Below, piece after piece: positions 56,668-64,000 of a stretch of DNA of 64,000 nt (within the stretch, counting starts at the first letter, position 1; each line of letters starts with the position of its first letter). The DNA lies in NCBI GenBank assembly GCA_002379985.1, contig DFVG01000047.1, forward strand, positions 1 through 64,000. The letters run 5' to 3'. Source of the DNA: Flavobacteriaceae bacterium UBA4166 (GTDB lineage Bacteria > Bacteroidota > Bacteroidia > Flavobacteriales > Flavobacteriaceae). Position numbers and translations under genes: made by a program. The notes under the pieces are model-generated. The model did not search any database and was not told the DNA's origin. It saw nothing but the letters and a program-made list of their open reading frames with translations.

Positions 56668-59370
56668 TTACAATTTCTTTTTTACTGCAACTTCTTGGAA
56701 GGCTTCAATAATGTCGCCCTCTTTGATGTCGTTGTAATTTTTCACTTGCATACCACAATCGTATCCTTTGGAAACTTCTTTCACATCGTCCTTGAAACGT
56801 TTTAAGGAAGCCAATTCCCCGGTATAGACAACCACGCCTTCGCGGATCAAACGAACACCGCTATTGCGATAGATCTTACCACTGGTCACCATACATCCTG
56901 CAATGGTACCGATCTTCGAGATCTTGAAGGTTTCACGGATCTCTGCCGTACCGGTCACTTCTTCTTTCATTTCTGGAGACAACATTCCTTCCATCGCGTC
57001 TTTCAGATCGTTGATAGCATCGTAGATAATAGAATAGGTTCTGATATCGATCTCTTCTTTATCGGCAATCTGACGGGCATTCCCCATAGGACGCACGTTA
57101 AATCCAATAATAATCGCATCGGAAGCGGAAGCCAACAGCACATCACTTTCGGTGATCGCTCCCACCCCTTTATGAATAATATTCACTTGTATCTCTTCCG
57201 TAGAAAGCTTTAAGAATGAATCTGTCAACGCTTCTACCGAACCGTCCACGTCACCTTTAAGGATGATATTCAGTTCTTTAAATTCACCCAGAGCAATTCG
57301 GCGACCAATTTCGTCTAGGGTAATGTGACGCTGTGTTCTCACAGATTGCTCACGCTGCAACTGGGTACGCTTGTTAGCAATATCTTTCGCTTCGCGTTCG
57401 TCTTCAAATACGTTGAATTTATCTCCTGCCTGCGGAGCACCATCTAATCCTAAGATGCTTACTGGCGTAGAAGGTCCTGCTTTTTTGATATTCTTTCCAC
57501 GCTCATCGTGCATGGCTTTTACTTTACCACTGTGTTGCCCAGCCAAGACATAATCTCCAATCTCCAAGGTACCCGATTGTACCAAAATAGTTGATACATA
57601 TCCACGCCCTTTGTCCAAGAAGGCTTCTACGACGGTTCCGTAGGCATCGCGCGTTGGATTGGCCTTTAATTCGAGTAATTCGGCTTCCAGCAATACTTTT
57701 TCCAGAAGCTCATTGACTCCTTCTCCGGTCTTTGCTGAAATATCATGGGATTGAATCTTTCCTCCCCAATCTTCGACCAACAAGTTCATATTAGCTAATC
57801 CTTCTTTGATCTTATCAGGGTTTGCCGTAGGCTTGTCGATTTTGTTAATGGCAAACACAATAGGAACTCCCGCTGCCTGAGCGTGGGAGATCGCCTCTTT
57901 GGTTTGCGGCATGATATCATCATCTGCAGCAATCACAATAATCGCAAGGTCTGTAACCTGTGCCCCACGTGCACGCATGGCGGTAAAGGCTTCGTGACCC
58001 GGGGTATCTAAGAAGGCAATTTTTTGTCCGCTTTCCAAGGTCACACCATAGGCACCGATGTGCTGGGTGATCCCTCCGGATTCTCCGGCGATCACATTTT
58101 CTTCACGAATGTAATCCAGTAAGGACGTTTTACCGTGGTCTACGTGACCCATAACGGTAACGATAGGAGCACGTGGCTCTAGATCTTCCGGCGCATCCTC
58201 TTCATCTTGAATCGCCTCTTCGATATCGGCGGTTACAAATTCAACTTCGTAGCCAAATTCTTCTGCTACAATGGTTAAGGTTTCTGCATCGAGACGCTGG
58301 TTCATGGTTACCATCATTCCTAAGGACATACAAGCAGAAATCACTTTTGTCACCGGAACGTCCATCATCGTTGCAATTTCACTTACCGTAACAAATTCGG
58401 TTACTTTCAGCAACTTGCTTTCCAGCTCTTGTTGTGCCTGTTCTTCCTCCGTCTTTTGTCGGTGAGAATCTCGCTTCTCGCGACGGTATTTAGCTCCTTT
58501 TCCTTTGGAAGATTTCCCTTGAAGTTTTTCGAGGGTCTCCCGTACTTGTCGTTGTACTTCTTCCTCGCTAGGCTCTTCTTTAGGCGTATTTCTTCTTCGG
58601 CCTCGGTTGTCTTTGTAATTGCCCTTCGACTTAGAAGGTTCTTTACTGATGCGTCTGCGGCGACCGCGCTTTTCTTTATTAGCGTCTTTCTTTTCCTTTT
58701 TCTTCTTTTCCGGTTTCTTGAACTTATCAAGATCAATTTTCTCTCCGGTGAAGTTAGGACCGTCTAATTTCTTGTAATTGGTAGTAACCTTATCTGAAGT
58801 GTCTTCCTTCTTCGCTACTTCTTTTTCTTTTACCTCCTCCTTCTTTGTTTCAGCTGGCTTTGACTCGCTGGCTTCTTTCTTCGGCTTGACCGCCTTCTTC
58901 TTAGCTTTGGGCGCTTCTTCTTTCTTCTTTTCCGGAGCCTTTTCCTCTTTCTTAGCCTCTACTTTCTCTTCGGCTTTCGGTGCTTCTTCTTTTGCCTTTG
59001 GCTCTTCTTGCTTCTTATCACCCCCAAGATCGATCTTCCCTACCTGTTTTGGGCCATCCAATTTGGCTTCGGCTTTGATTACTTTAGAGGCTTCGGCTTT
59101 ATCCTTTTCTTCCTGTTCTTTTTCACGAGCCAAGCGCAATTCTTCTTTCTCCTTACGCTTTTCCTCACCCACTTCTTTGGAAGCTACCTTTTTACTTTTA
59201 TCGGTTTGGAATTCTTCGAACAATACCTGGTATTCCTCTCCCGAAATTTTAGTAGTAGGGCGTGCGTCCACCTCGTATCCTTTAGAACTTAAAAATTCTA
59301 CGGCACGATCCAGTGAGATATTGAATTCACGCAATACCTTGCTAAGCCTCATTGTTTTTACTTCAGCCAT
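56668..59370 (-). CDS. infB: Translation initiation factor IF-2
   Basis: A 900-residue GTPase that brings initiator tRNA to the ribosome. IF2_N domain (about 1-55, [19 protein letters not shown]), a long charged Lys/Glu/Ala linker (about 65-320) and the GTPase core: G1 GHVDHGKTS near residue 406, G3 [15 protein letters not shown] and G4 NKID. Domains II-IV follow, with [14 protein letters not shown] near the end. Length is normal for Bacteroidota. It is the last gene of the rimP-nusA-infB operon, 59 bases after nusA, and a terminator follows. Confidence 0.96.
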   Translation of the reverse strand: MAEVKTMRLSKVLREFNISLDRAVEFLSSKGYEVDARPTTKISGEEYQVLFEEFQTDKSKKVASKEVGEEKRKEKEELRLAREKEQEEKDKAEASKVIKAEAKLDGPKQVGKIDLGGDKKQEEPKAKEEAPKAEEKVEAKKEEKAPEKKKEEAPKAKKKAVKPKKEASESKPAETKKEEVKEKEVAKKEDTSDKVTTNYKKLDGPNFTGEKIDLDKFKKPEKKKKEKKDANKEKRGRRRRISKEPSKSKGNYKDNRGRRRNTPKEEPSEEEVQRQVRETLEKLQGKSSKGKGAKYRREKRDSHRQKTEEEQAQQELESKLLKVTEFVTVSEIATMMDVPVTKVISACMSLGMMVTMNQRLDAETLTIVAEEFGYEVEFVTADIEEAIQDEEDAPEDLEPRAPIVTVMGHVDHGKTSLLDYIREENVIAGESGGITQHIGAYGVTLESGQKIAFLDTPGHEAFTAMRARGAQVTDLAIIVIAADDDIMPQTKEAISHAQAAGVPIVFAINKIDKPTANPDKIKEGLANMNLLVEDWGGKIQSHDISAKTGEGVNELLEKVLLEAELLELKANPTRDAYGTVVEAFLDKGRGYVSTILVQSGTLEIGDYVLAGQHSGKVKAMHDERGKNIKKAGPSTPVSILGLDGAPQAGDKFNVFEDEREAKDIANKRTQLQREQSVRTQRHITLDEIGRRIALGEFKELNIILKGDVDGSVEALTDSFLKLSTEEIQVNIIHKGVGAITESDVLLASASDAIIIGFNVRPMGNARQIADKEEIDIRTYSIIYDAINDLKDAMEGMLSPEMKEEVTGTAEIRETFKISKIGTIAGCMVTSGKIYRNSGVRLIREGVVVYTGELASLKRFKDDVKEVSKGYDCGMQVKNYNDIKEGDIIEAFQEVAVKKKL

Positions 59371-59429
59371 AAATAGGGTCTCTCCTTTTTTCTGCTTAAA
59401 ATCGAGTGTAAAAGTAAGTAAACTTTATA

Positions 59430-60662
59430 CTACTCTTCAAATTCTTCTTTTAATATACTAATTACTTCCCGAATGGTCTCCTCTTCTAGGTCGGTTCTAC
59501 TGACCAAATCGGCCACCTCTTGTTCCAGCACACTTTTCGCAGTGTCCAGTCCGATTTTGTGGAATTCAGCAATGATCCAATCTTCGATCTCATCTGAGAA
59601 TTCTTTCAATTCAACATCCTCTTCCGCACCTTCACGAAGTACATCGATCTCGTAGCCTGTTAATTGACCTGCCAATCGAATGTTATGTCCGCCACGACCA
59701 ATCGCTTTCGACACTTCTTCCGGTTTCAAGATCACTTCGGCACGCATGGTTTCCTCATTCAATTTGATAGAGGTTACTTTCGCGGGGCTCAACGCACGAG
59801 TGATAAACAAATTGATGTTATTCGTGTAATTGATCACATCGATATTTTCATTCCCAAGTTCACGAACGATCCCGTGAATCCGACTTCCTTTCATTCCCAC
59901 ACAGGCTCCTACCGGATCGATACGATCGTCGTAAGAATCTACGGCTACTTTTGCTTTTTCACCCGGGATACGCACTACTTTCTTCACAGTGATCAAGCCG
60001 TCAAACACTTCCGGAATCTCTTGTTCAAACAATTTCTCTAAGAACAAAGGATGGGCTCGCGACATGATGATCGCGGGTTTGTTTCCTTTCAGCTCTACGC
60101 TTTCAATGATCCCACGCACATTGTCTCCCTTTCGGAAAAAGTCAGACGGAATCTGGCGGTCTTTCGGAAGAATGATCTCATTTCCTTCATCATCCAACAA
60201 GATCACGGCACGATGACGGATGTGGTGTACTTCCGCCGTGTAAATCTCTCCTTCAAGCTCTTTAAACTGCTTGTAAATATTGGTGTTGTCGTGTTCGTGG
60301 ATTTTCGAAATCAAATTCTGACGCAACGCCAAAATAGAGCGGCGACCCAAGTGGGATAGTTTTACTTCTTCCGAAACATCTTCTCCAACCTCAAAGTCAT
60401 CCTCAATCTTTCTCGCTTCGGTTAACGAAATTTGTTCGTTAGGATCTTCTACATCACCATCGGCTACTACGATACGGTTTCTCCAAATCTCCAAATCCCC
60501 TTTGTCAGGGTTAATGATAATGTCGAAGTTATCGTCGCTTCCGTATTTCTTCTTCAAGGCATTTCTGAAAACATCTTCCAAGATTGCCATGAGGGTTACC
60601 CGGTCAATGAGCTTATCATCTTTAAACTCCGAAAAGGAATCGATCAGCGCTAAATTTTCCAT
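59430..60662 (-). CDS. nusA: Transcription termination/antitermination factor NusA
   Basis: A 410-residue RNA polymerase factor. N-terminal domain with LMAILEDVFRNALKKKYGSD (about 20-45), S1 domain (about 130-200, GEIYTAEVHHIRHRAVIL), and KH domains (GACVGMKGSRIHGIVRELGNEN and KAIGRGGHNIRLAGQLTGY). The C-terminal acidic repeats of E. coli NusA are absent or reduced, which is usual in Bacteroidota. It is 14 bases after rimP. NusA autoregulates this operon in E. coli, which matters for the leader hairpin. Confidence 0.95.
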   Translation of the reverse strand: MENLALIDSFSEFKDDKLIDRVTLMAILEDVFRNALKKKYGSDDNFDIIINPDKGDLEIWRNRIVVADGDVEDPNEQISLTEARKIEDDFEVGEDVSEEVKLSHLGRRSILALRQNLISKIHEHDNTNIYKQFKELEGEIYTAEVHHIRHRAVILLDDEGNEIILPKDRQIPSDFFRKGDNVRGIIESVELKGNKPAIIMSRAHPLFLEKLFEQEIPEVFDGLITVKKVVRIPGEKAKVAVDSYDDRIDPVGACVGMKGSRIHGIVRELGNENIDVINYTNNINLFITRALSPAKVTSIKLNEETMRAEVILKPEEVSKAIGRGGHNIRLAGQLTGYEIDVLREGAEEDVELKEFSDEIEDWIIAEFHKIGLDTAKSVLEQEVADLVSRTDLEEETIREVISILKEEFEE

Positions 60663-60676
60663 GTCACGTTTTGCTA

Positions 60677-61138
60677 TTAATTAAATGTTACCATCACTTT
60701 TGCTTCCAGTATATCGGCATAGGAGATCACCGCTTCTTTCTGAACAGTGTGTTTTCCTTTCCCAACCGGCTTAGGCTCACGTGCTTTCCATTGAAGGGTG
60801 ATCGCCGTATCATCTGCTGCTACCAACGCTCCTTCAACGGTTTCTGCTTCCGTTTTTACTTTCAATTTACGGCCCACATTCTTCACGTATTGACGCGTCA
60901 TTTGCAAGGGCTCTGAAACGCCTGCGGAAAGTACTTCCAACGAAAAATCAGTTTCCTCTCGATCGAGCTGATGTTCGATAGCCCGACTGATATCAATACA
61001 ATCTTGAACGGTTACGCCCTGATCTCCGTCAATAATCACTTTGATCTGATGGGCGGGGGAAATGCTCAAATCAATCAAGAACAATCCCTCTTTTTCATCG
61101 AGAGCATCTTGTAAGAGTTTTTCCACTTTTTCACGCAT
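60677..61138 (-). CDS. rimP: Ribosome maturation factor RimP
   Basis: A 153-residue factor needed for 30S subunit maturation. N-terminal domain with [19 protein letters not shown] and [19 protein letters not shown], the segment [15 protein letters not shown] and a C-terminal Sm-like beta domain (about 85-150). Length is normal. It is the first gene of the rimP-nusA-infB operon. A promoter box is about 66 bases upstream, and a terminator-like hairpin lies between that box and the ATG. Confidence 0.94.
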   Translation of the reverse strand: MREKVEKLLQDALDEKEGLFLIDLSISPAHQIKVIIDGDQGVTVQDCIDISRAIEHQLDREETDFSLEVLSAGVSEPLQMTRQYVKNVGRKLKVKTEAETVEGALVAADDTAITLQWKAREPKPVGKGKHTVQKEAVISYADILEAKVMVTFN

Positions 61139-61152
61139 AAAAACTAAGCTAT

Positions 61153-61178
61153 AAAAAGAGGGGACTTTTCGTCCCCTC
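61153..61178 (-). promoter_or_regulatory. Terminator-like hairpin in the rimP-nusA-infB leader
   Basis: On the minus strand a perfect 8-bp stem (61178-61171 with 61165-61158), mostly G-C, with a 5-base loop is followed at once by five T, 14 bases before the rimP ATG. This is the form of an intrinsic terminator placed inside the leader. It may act as an attenuator or a NusA-responsive control site. It does not look like a plus-strand terminator because no T-run follows there. Confidence 0.6.
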
Positions 61179-61203
61179 CACTGGTTGCTTCATAAATTCG
61201 CTG

Positions 61204-61211
61204 CAAATATA
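61204..61211 (-). promoter_or_regulatory. -7 promoter box of rimP-nusA-infB
   Basis: TATATTTG on the minus strand matches TAnnTTTG exactly. A TTG lies 24 bases upstream (61238-61236), longer than the usual 20. It would give a leader of about 60 bases holding the hairpin. Confidence 0.55.
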
Positions 61212-61295
61212 GCACTTTTTTTATGATTCTAAAAGCAATCGCTGTGCGAAATAATTTCGTATTTTAAGGTGTTGAAATTACTAACCTACCCGATC

Positions 61296-62120
61296 ATGAA
61301 AAAAATACTTGTGCCTACCGATTTTTCCCCTCAGGCGGAACACGCTTTGAAGGTAGCCGTGGAAATCGCCATGAAAGGCGATGCCGAATTGTATTTACTG
61401 CATTCTGTTGAAATGCCGATGCATCTTGCCAATAGTGGTGATAGTGGCTCGCTTCCCGAAGCTGTTTATTTTATAAAATTAGCGGAAAAGAAATTTGAAA
61501 CCTTGCTCAAAGAACCCTACTTGAATAATGTAGTACTACATGAAGCGATTGGCCATGGCGAGATCTACAATGACATCAAGGAAACCGTTGCTACCAATGA
61601 TATTGACCTCATCGTGATGGGTTCTCACGGAGCCAGTGGTTTTAAGGAGATGTTCATAGGGAGCAATACTGAAAAAGTGGTGCGCACCTCAGATATTCCG
61701 GTGCTGGTCATCAAAAATGAACACAGTGCTTTTGAGGTAGCCGACTTTGTATTTGCTACTGATTTTACCGACGAATGTCATGAACCTTTTGAAGCAGCCC
61801 GCTCTTTTGCGCAATTTGCGGGAGCAAAAATGCATTTATTGTATGTGAACACTCCAAGTGGTTTTAAAACCACCAGCGAAATCTACGCGCTTATGCGGAA
61901 ATTTGTAAAACATGTTCCCGAAAAAGAATATACATTAAACATCTACAACGATTATTCCGTAGAAAAAGGAATACTTTCCTTTGCGCGCGATCATGAAGCA
62001 CAACTTATTGGAATTAGCACACACGGGCGAAAAGGCTTGAGTCATTTTTTCAATGGAAGTATTAGTGAAGACATGGTGAATCACGCCAAGATGCCGGTAA
62101 TCACTTTTAAAATTCCGTAA
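61296..62120 (+). CDS. Universal stress protein with two Usp domains
   Basis: A 274-residue cytoplasmic protein. I start at ATG 61296 (MKKILVPTDFSPQAEHAL), the classic Usp beginning, rather than a GTG nine codons earlier. The first Usp domain (about 1-145) ends with the ATP-loop-like LIVMGSHGASGFKEMFIGS and VLVIK. A second, diverged domain (about 148-274) ends with LIGISTHGRKGLSHFF. Two-domain Usps are common in Bacteroidota. Its stop overlaps the start of the lipoprotein gene (TAATG), so the two are coupled. Confidence 0.92.
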   Translation: MKKILVPTDFSPQAEHALKVAVEIAMKGDAELYLLHSVEMPMHLANSGDSGSLPEAVYFIKLAEKKFETLLKEPYLNNVVLHEAIGHGEIYNDIKETVATNDIDLIVMGSHGASGFKEMFIGSNTEKVVRTSDIPVLVIKNEHSAFEVADFVFATDFTDECHEPFEAARSFAQFAGAKMHLLYVNTPSGFKTTSEIYALMRKFVKHVPEKEYTLNIYNDYSVEKGILSFARDHEAQLIGISTHGRKGLSHFFNGSISEDMVNHAKMPVITFKIP

Positions 62121-62725
62121 TGAAATTAATTGGCTTAGCATTGCTGTTTGTACTCATCAACTGTGGCACTCCTCAAAAGAAAACACCTTCATCTTCAGAA
62201 AGCAACAACGAAAAAGTGATCATTTCTTCGGAACCAAAAACAGAAAAACCTGAAGAGAAACCTACGCTTCCCAACGGAGCTGTCACTGCACATTTCACGT
62301 CGGGAACCTTACCGTATTACGGATACGTGCAAAACGTTGACAAGAGAAAAGGAGAAACCACTATTGCCTTCGAAAATAACAAGGCTCCACTTTTAAAGAT
62401 CCCAAAGACCTATGGTGCCAAACTGGAGGTGCTGACCTTCCCCGAGTTTAAAAGCGACCTACTGCTCGTAACCGCACAACTGAAAGACCCTATTTTTAAC
62501 AAGTATTTTCTATATGTATTGAAAAATGGAGGTTGGCAACCCGTTGTCAATGGGTTTGCTCTTCACAAAAGCCATGTCAATGACACGCTGGTTCCCATAA
62601 CGGTAGATCCTGAAAAACCGGGTCATATGTTTCGGTATTACTCTGTTTTCGATCTCGATGAAGAAAGCGAATTGGGCTACACCTGGCGATTATTCAATGA
62701 AAGTATTCCTATTCAAAACCAATAA
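62120..62725 (+). CDS. Lipoprotein of unknown function
   Basis: A 201-residue protein with a lipoprotein signal (MKLIGLALLFVLINCGT, Cys 15), then a polar Lys/Glu/Ser/Pro-rich linker to about residue 50. The rest looks like a compact mainly beta domain (TLPYYGYVQNVDKRKGETTI, FNKYFLYVLKNGGWQPVVNG) with no motif I can name. It is translationally coupled to the universal stress protein gene and converges with the PaaK-like gene two bases away. Envelope anchoring is firm; function is unknown. Confidence 0.82.
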   Translation: MKLIGLALLFVLINCGTPQKKTPSSSESNNEKVIISSEPKTEKPEEKPTLPNGAVTAHFTSGTLPYYGYVQNVDKRKGETTIAFENNKAPLLKIPKTYGAKLEVLTFPEFKSDLLLVTAQLKDPIFNKYFLYVLKNGGWQPVVNGFALHKSHVNDTLVPITVDPEKPGHMFRYYSVFDLDEESELGYTWRLFNESIPIQNQ

Positions 62726-62727
62726 TC

Positions 62728-64000
62728 CTAACGACGTTTGTCGATAATGTTGCGTGGTTTTCGGCTTAGCTTCGGAAAGCGTATCGCATCAATCACCTTA
62801 GCTTCTTCTACCACAATGTTTGGCGTCACCCGAAGTTTGGCTCGAAAGTGATCTTTAATTTCATTCTGAAAGGCTTCGGAAGCATCGTCACAAGCAATTT
62901 TTAAGGTAATCTCATCGGTACCGATCTCGTTGTGGTCGATCTCAATGACAAAGGTTTCTACCGTTTCAAAATGATGCATCACATTGAACATGGCAGGAGG
63001 ATAAAGCGTAGTTCCTTTGTATTTGATCATTTGCTGTTTTCTTCCCACCACAGGACCCAACCGAAGCGTATTTCTTCCGCAGGAACAAGGGGCGTCATAG
63101 GCTTGCACCATATCGCCTGTCTTAAACCGTAATAGCGGCATCGCTTTCACGCCAAGGGTGGTGATCGTCAATTCTCCCACGTCTCCAACGGGTACCGGCT
63201 GATTGTCGTCATCCAGAACTTCTACAATGATCAATTCGGGATGATGATGTCCTCCTTGATGTACTTCACATTCGTTGAACGCCGTGCTCATCTCAGTAGA
63301 AGCGTAGGTTGAGAACAATTCGATATTCCAGGCTGCGGTAATTTTCTTCGCTAAAGTGTTGTATTCAAAATTTGGTTCGCGAATAGGCTCTCCAATACAA
63401 ATAGCAGCTTTTACGCCGCTTTCTTTGAGGTTAATCTGGTGTGTTTCTGCATATTCAATTAACTTCAGGAGGAAAGAAGGAACACAGATCAAGTAAGAAG
63501 GTCTAAATTTCTGAATGGTATCCCATTGCAATTCGGGTACTCCCGACCCCACACGAATGATCCCGGCACCCAATTTTCGCGCCCCCAGATAATAAGCCAT
63601 CCCGGCCATAAAACGACGATCGATGGTCGTCATCAATTGCAAGACATCTTCCTTTTTTACACCACTACAGGCAAAAGAAATGGCCTCGTTGTAGGCGAGT
63701 CGGTCTAGATCGGCTTCTGCCAATGCGAAAGTTACAGGATCGCCTAGTGTCCCGCTTGTGGTCACAAAATCAATGATCTCCTCCTTCGGCACACATAGAA
63801 AATCCATATTGTATTCTTGCAAGAGGTCTTTGGTAGTTACCGGCAACCGAGACAAATCTTCAAGCGTTTGTATGTTGTTGATGACAACTTCTTCCTTTGC
63901 AAAAACACGCTGATAATAAGGGGAGTGCTGTTTAAGATAGCGTAACAGTTCCTGCAATTTTTGTTCTTGGAAGGTCTTAATTTCAGACTGGCTTGCCGTT
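62728..64000 (-). CDS. PaaK-like adenylate-forming ligase, 5' end cut by window edge
   Basis: A member of the phenylacetate-CoA ligase / coenzyme F390 synthetase family of AMP-forming enzymes. The frame stays open to the right edge: residues such as SEIKTFQEQKLQELLRYL precede the TTG at 63957 that looks like a start, so the gene begins outside. At least 423 residues are visible. Motifs are VTTSGTLGDPVTFAL (phosphate loop), STYASTEMSTAF, LLRFKTGDMV and CSCGRNTLRLGPVVGR. The substrate acid is not known; no phenylacetate pathway gene is adjacent. Confidence 0.88.
   Translation of the reverse strand, partial: TASQSEIKTFQEQKLQELLRYLKQHSPYYQRVFAKEEVVINNIQTLEDLSRLPVTTKDLLQEYNMDFLCVPKEEIIDFVTTSGTLGDPVTFALAEADLDRLAYNEAISFACSGVKKEDVLQLMTTIDRRFMAGMAYYLGARKLGAGIIRVGSGVPELQWDTIQKFRPSYLICVPSFLLKLIEYAETHQINLKESGVKAAICIGEPIREPNFEYNTLAKKITAAWNIELFSTYASTEMSTAFNECEVHQGGHHHPELIIVEVLDDDNQPVPVGDVGELTITTLGVKAMPLLRFKTGDMVQAYDAPCSCGRNTLRLGPVVGRKQQMIKYKGTTLYPPAMFNVMHHFETVETFVIEIDHNEIGTDEITLKIACDDASEAFQNEIKDHFRAKLRVTPNIVVEEAKVIDAIRFPKLSRKPRNIIDKRR

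Noticed and set aside
58173..59461. Long plus-strand frames opposite infB, up to 227 codons
   Set aside because: They mirror the Lys/Glu-rich IF-2 linker, giving Ser/Phe-rich nonsense; low complexity keeps the opposite frame open.

Overview
The window is an ordinary chromosomal stretch of a gliding or T9SS-bearing marine-type member of the Flavobacteriaceae (Bacteroidota). The evidence is a full-length sprA and a probable remB, alternative complex III fused in one gene run with a cytochrome oxidase, LytS/LytTR signalling, TonB genes with the Bacteroidota-type PGCE domain, Bacteroidota -7 promoter boxes (TAnnTTTG), and almost no Shine-Dalgarno sequences. Both edges cut genes: murI at the left and a PaaK-like ligase at the right. 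I saw no tRNA, rRNA, CRISPR array, insertion sequence or prophage.

Layout. 1-9.2 kb: the end of murI, a LytTR response regulator with its TPR-linked kinase, a vWA lipoprotein, a NifU-type Fe-S scaffold, dodecin, a YyaL/DUF255 lipoprotein and an MscS channel. 9.2-17.2 kb (minus strand): tsaB, then a six-gene MacAB-TolC-like efflux operon with one ATPase, two permeases, two adaptors and one outer-membrane channel. 17.2-18.0 kb: a small orphan patch with adjacent palindromes, a possible tiny membrane protein and a Cys-rich secreted protein of unknown function. 18.0-23.1 kb (minus): two transcription units for oxidase biogenesis, ctaB-cox3-cox3-coxIV and a SCO-like protein-SCO-DUF420-small Cys protein. 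23.2-28.1 kb: a metallo-beta-lactamase-fold enzyme, remB and two tonB genes. 28.1-36.8 kb: ruvA-sprA-gcvH-vanZ. 36.9-44.1 kb: maeB, the ruvB-P450-queG operon and a MATE transporter. 44.2-56.0 kb: the respiratory operon actABCDEF-ctaC-ctaD. 56.2-61.1 kb: a SPOR protein and the rimP-nusA-infB operon. 61.3-64.0 kb: a universal stress protein, a lipoprotein and a PaaK-like ligase.

How the genes work together. The Act operon and ctaCD encode a menaquinol-to-oxygen electron route. The 18-23 kb cluster supplies the remaining oxidase subunits, the heme O synthase and the copper-delivery proteins. SprA, RemB and the TonB pair serve envelope transport, secretion and motility. Three promoters have the spacing TTG-N20-TAnnTTTG, and two of them show that the longest possible start codons of their genes (ctaB and the SCO-like gene) are wrong. 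I did not find a clearly new defence or mobile system. The best candidates for unreported biology are a terminator-like hairpin in the rimP-nusA-infB leader, a hairpin that buries a tonB start codon, a TonB-like domain at the N-terminus of RemB, a degenerate SCO protein, a helix-hairpin-helix tail on ActC, and the palindrome and orphan-protein patch at 17.2-18.0 kb.
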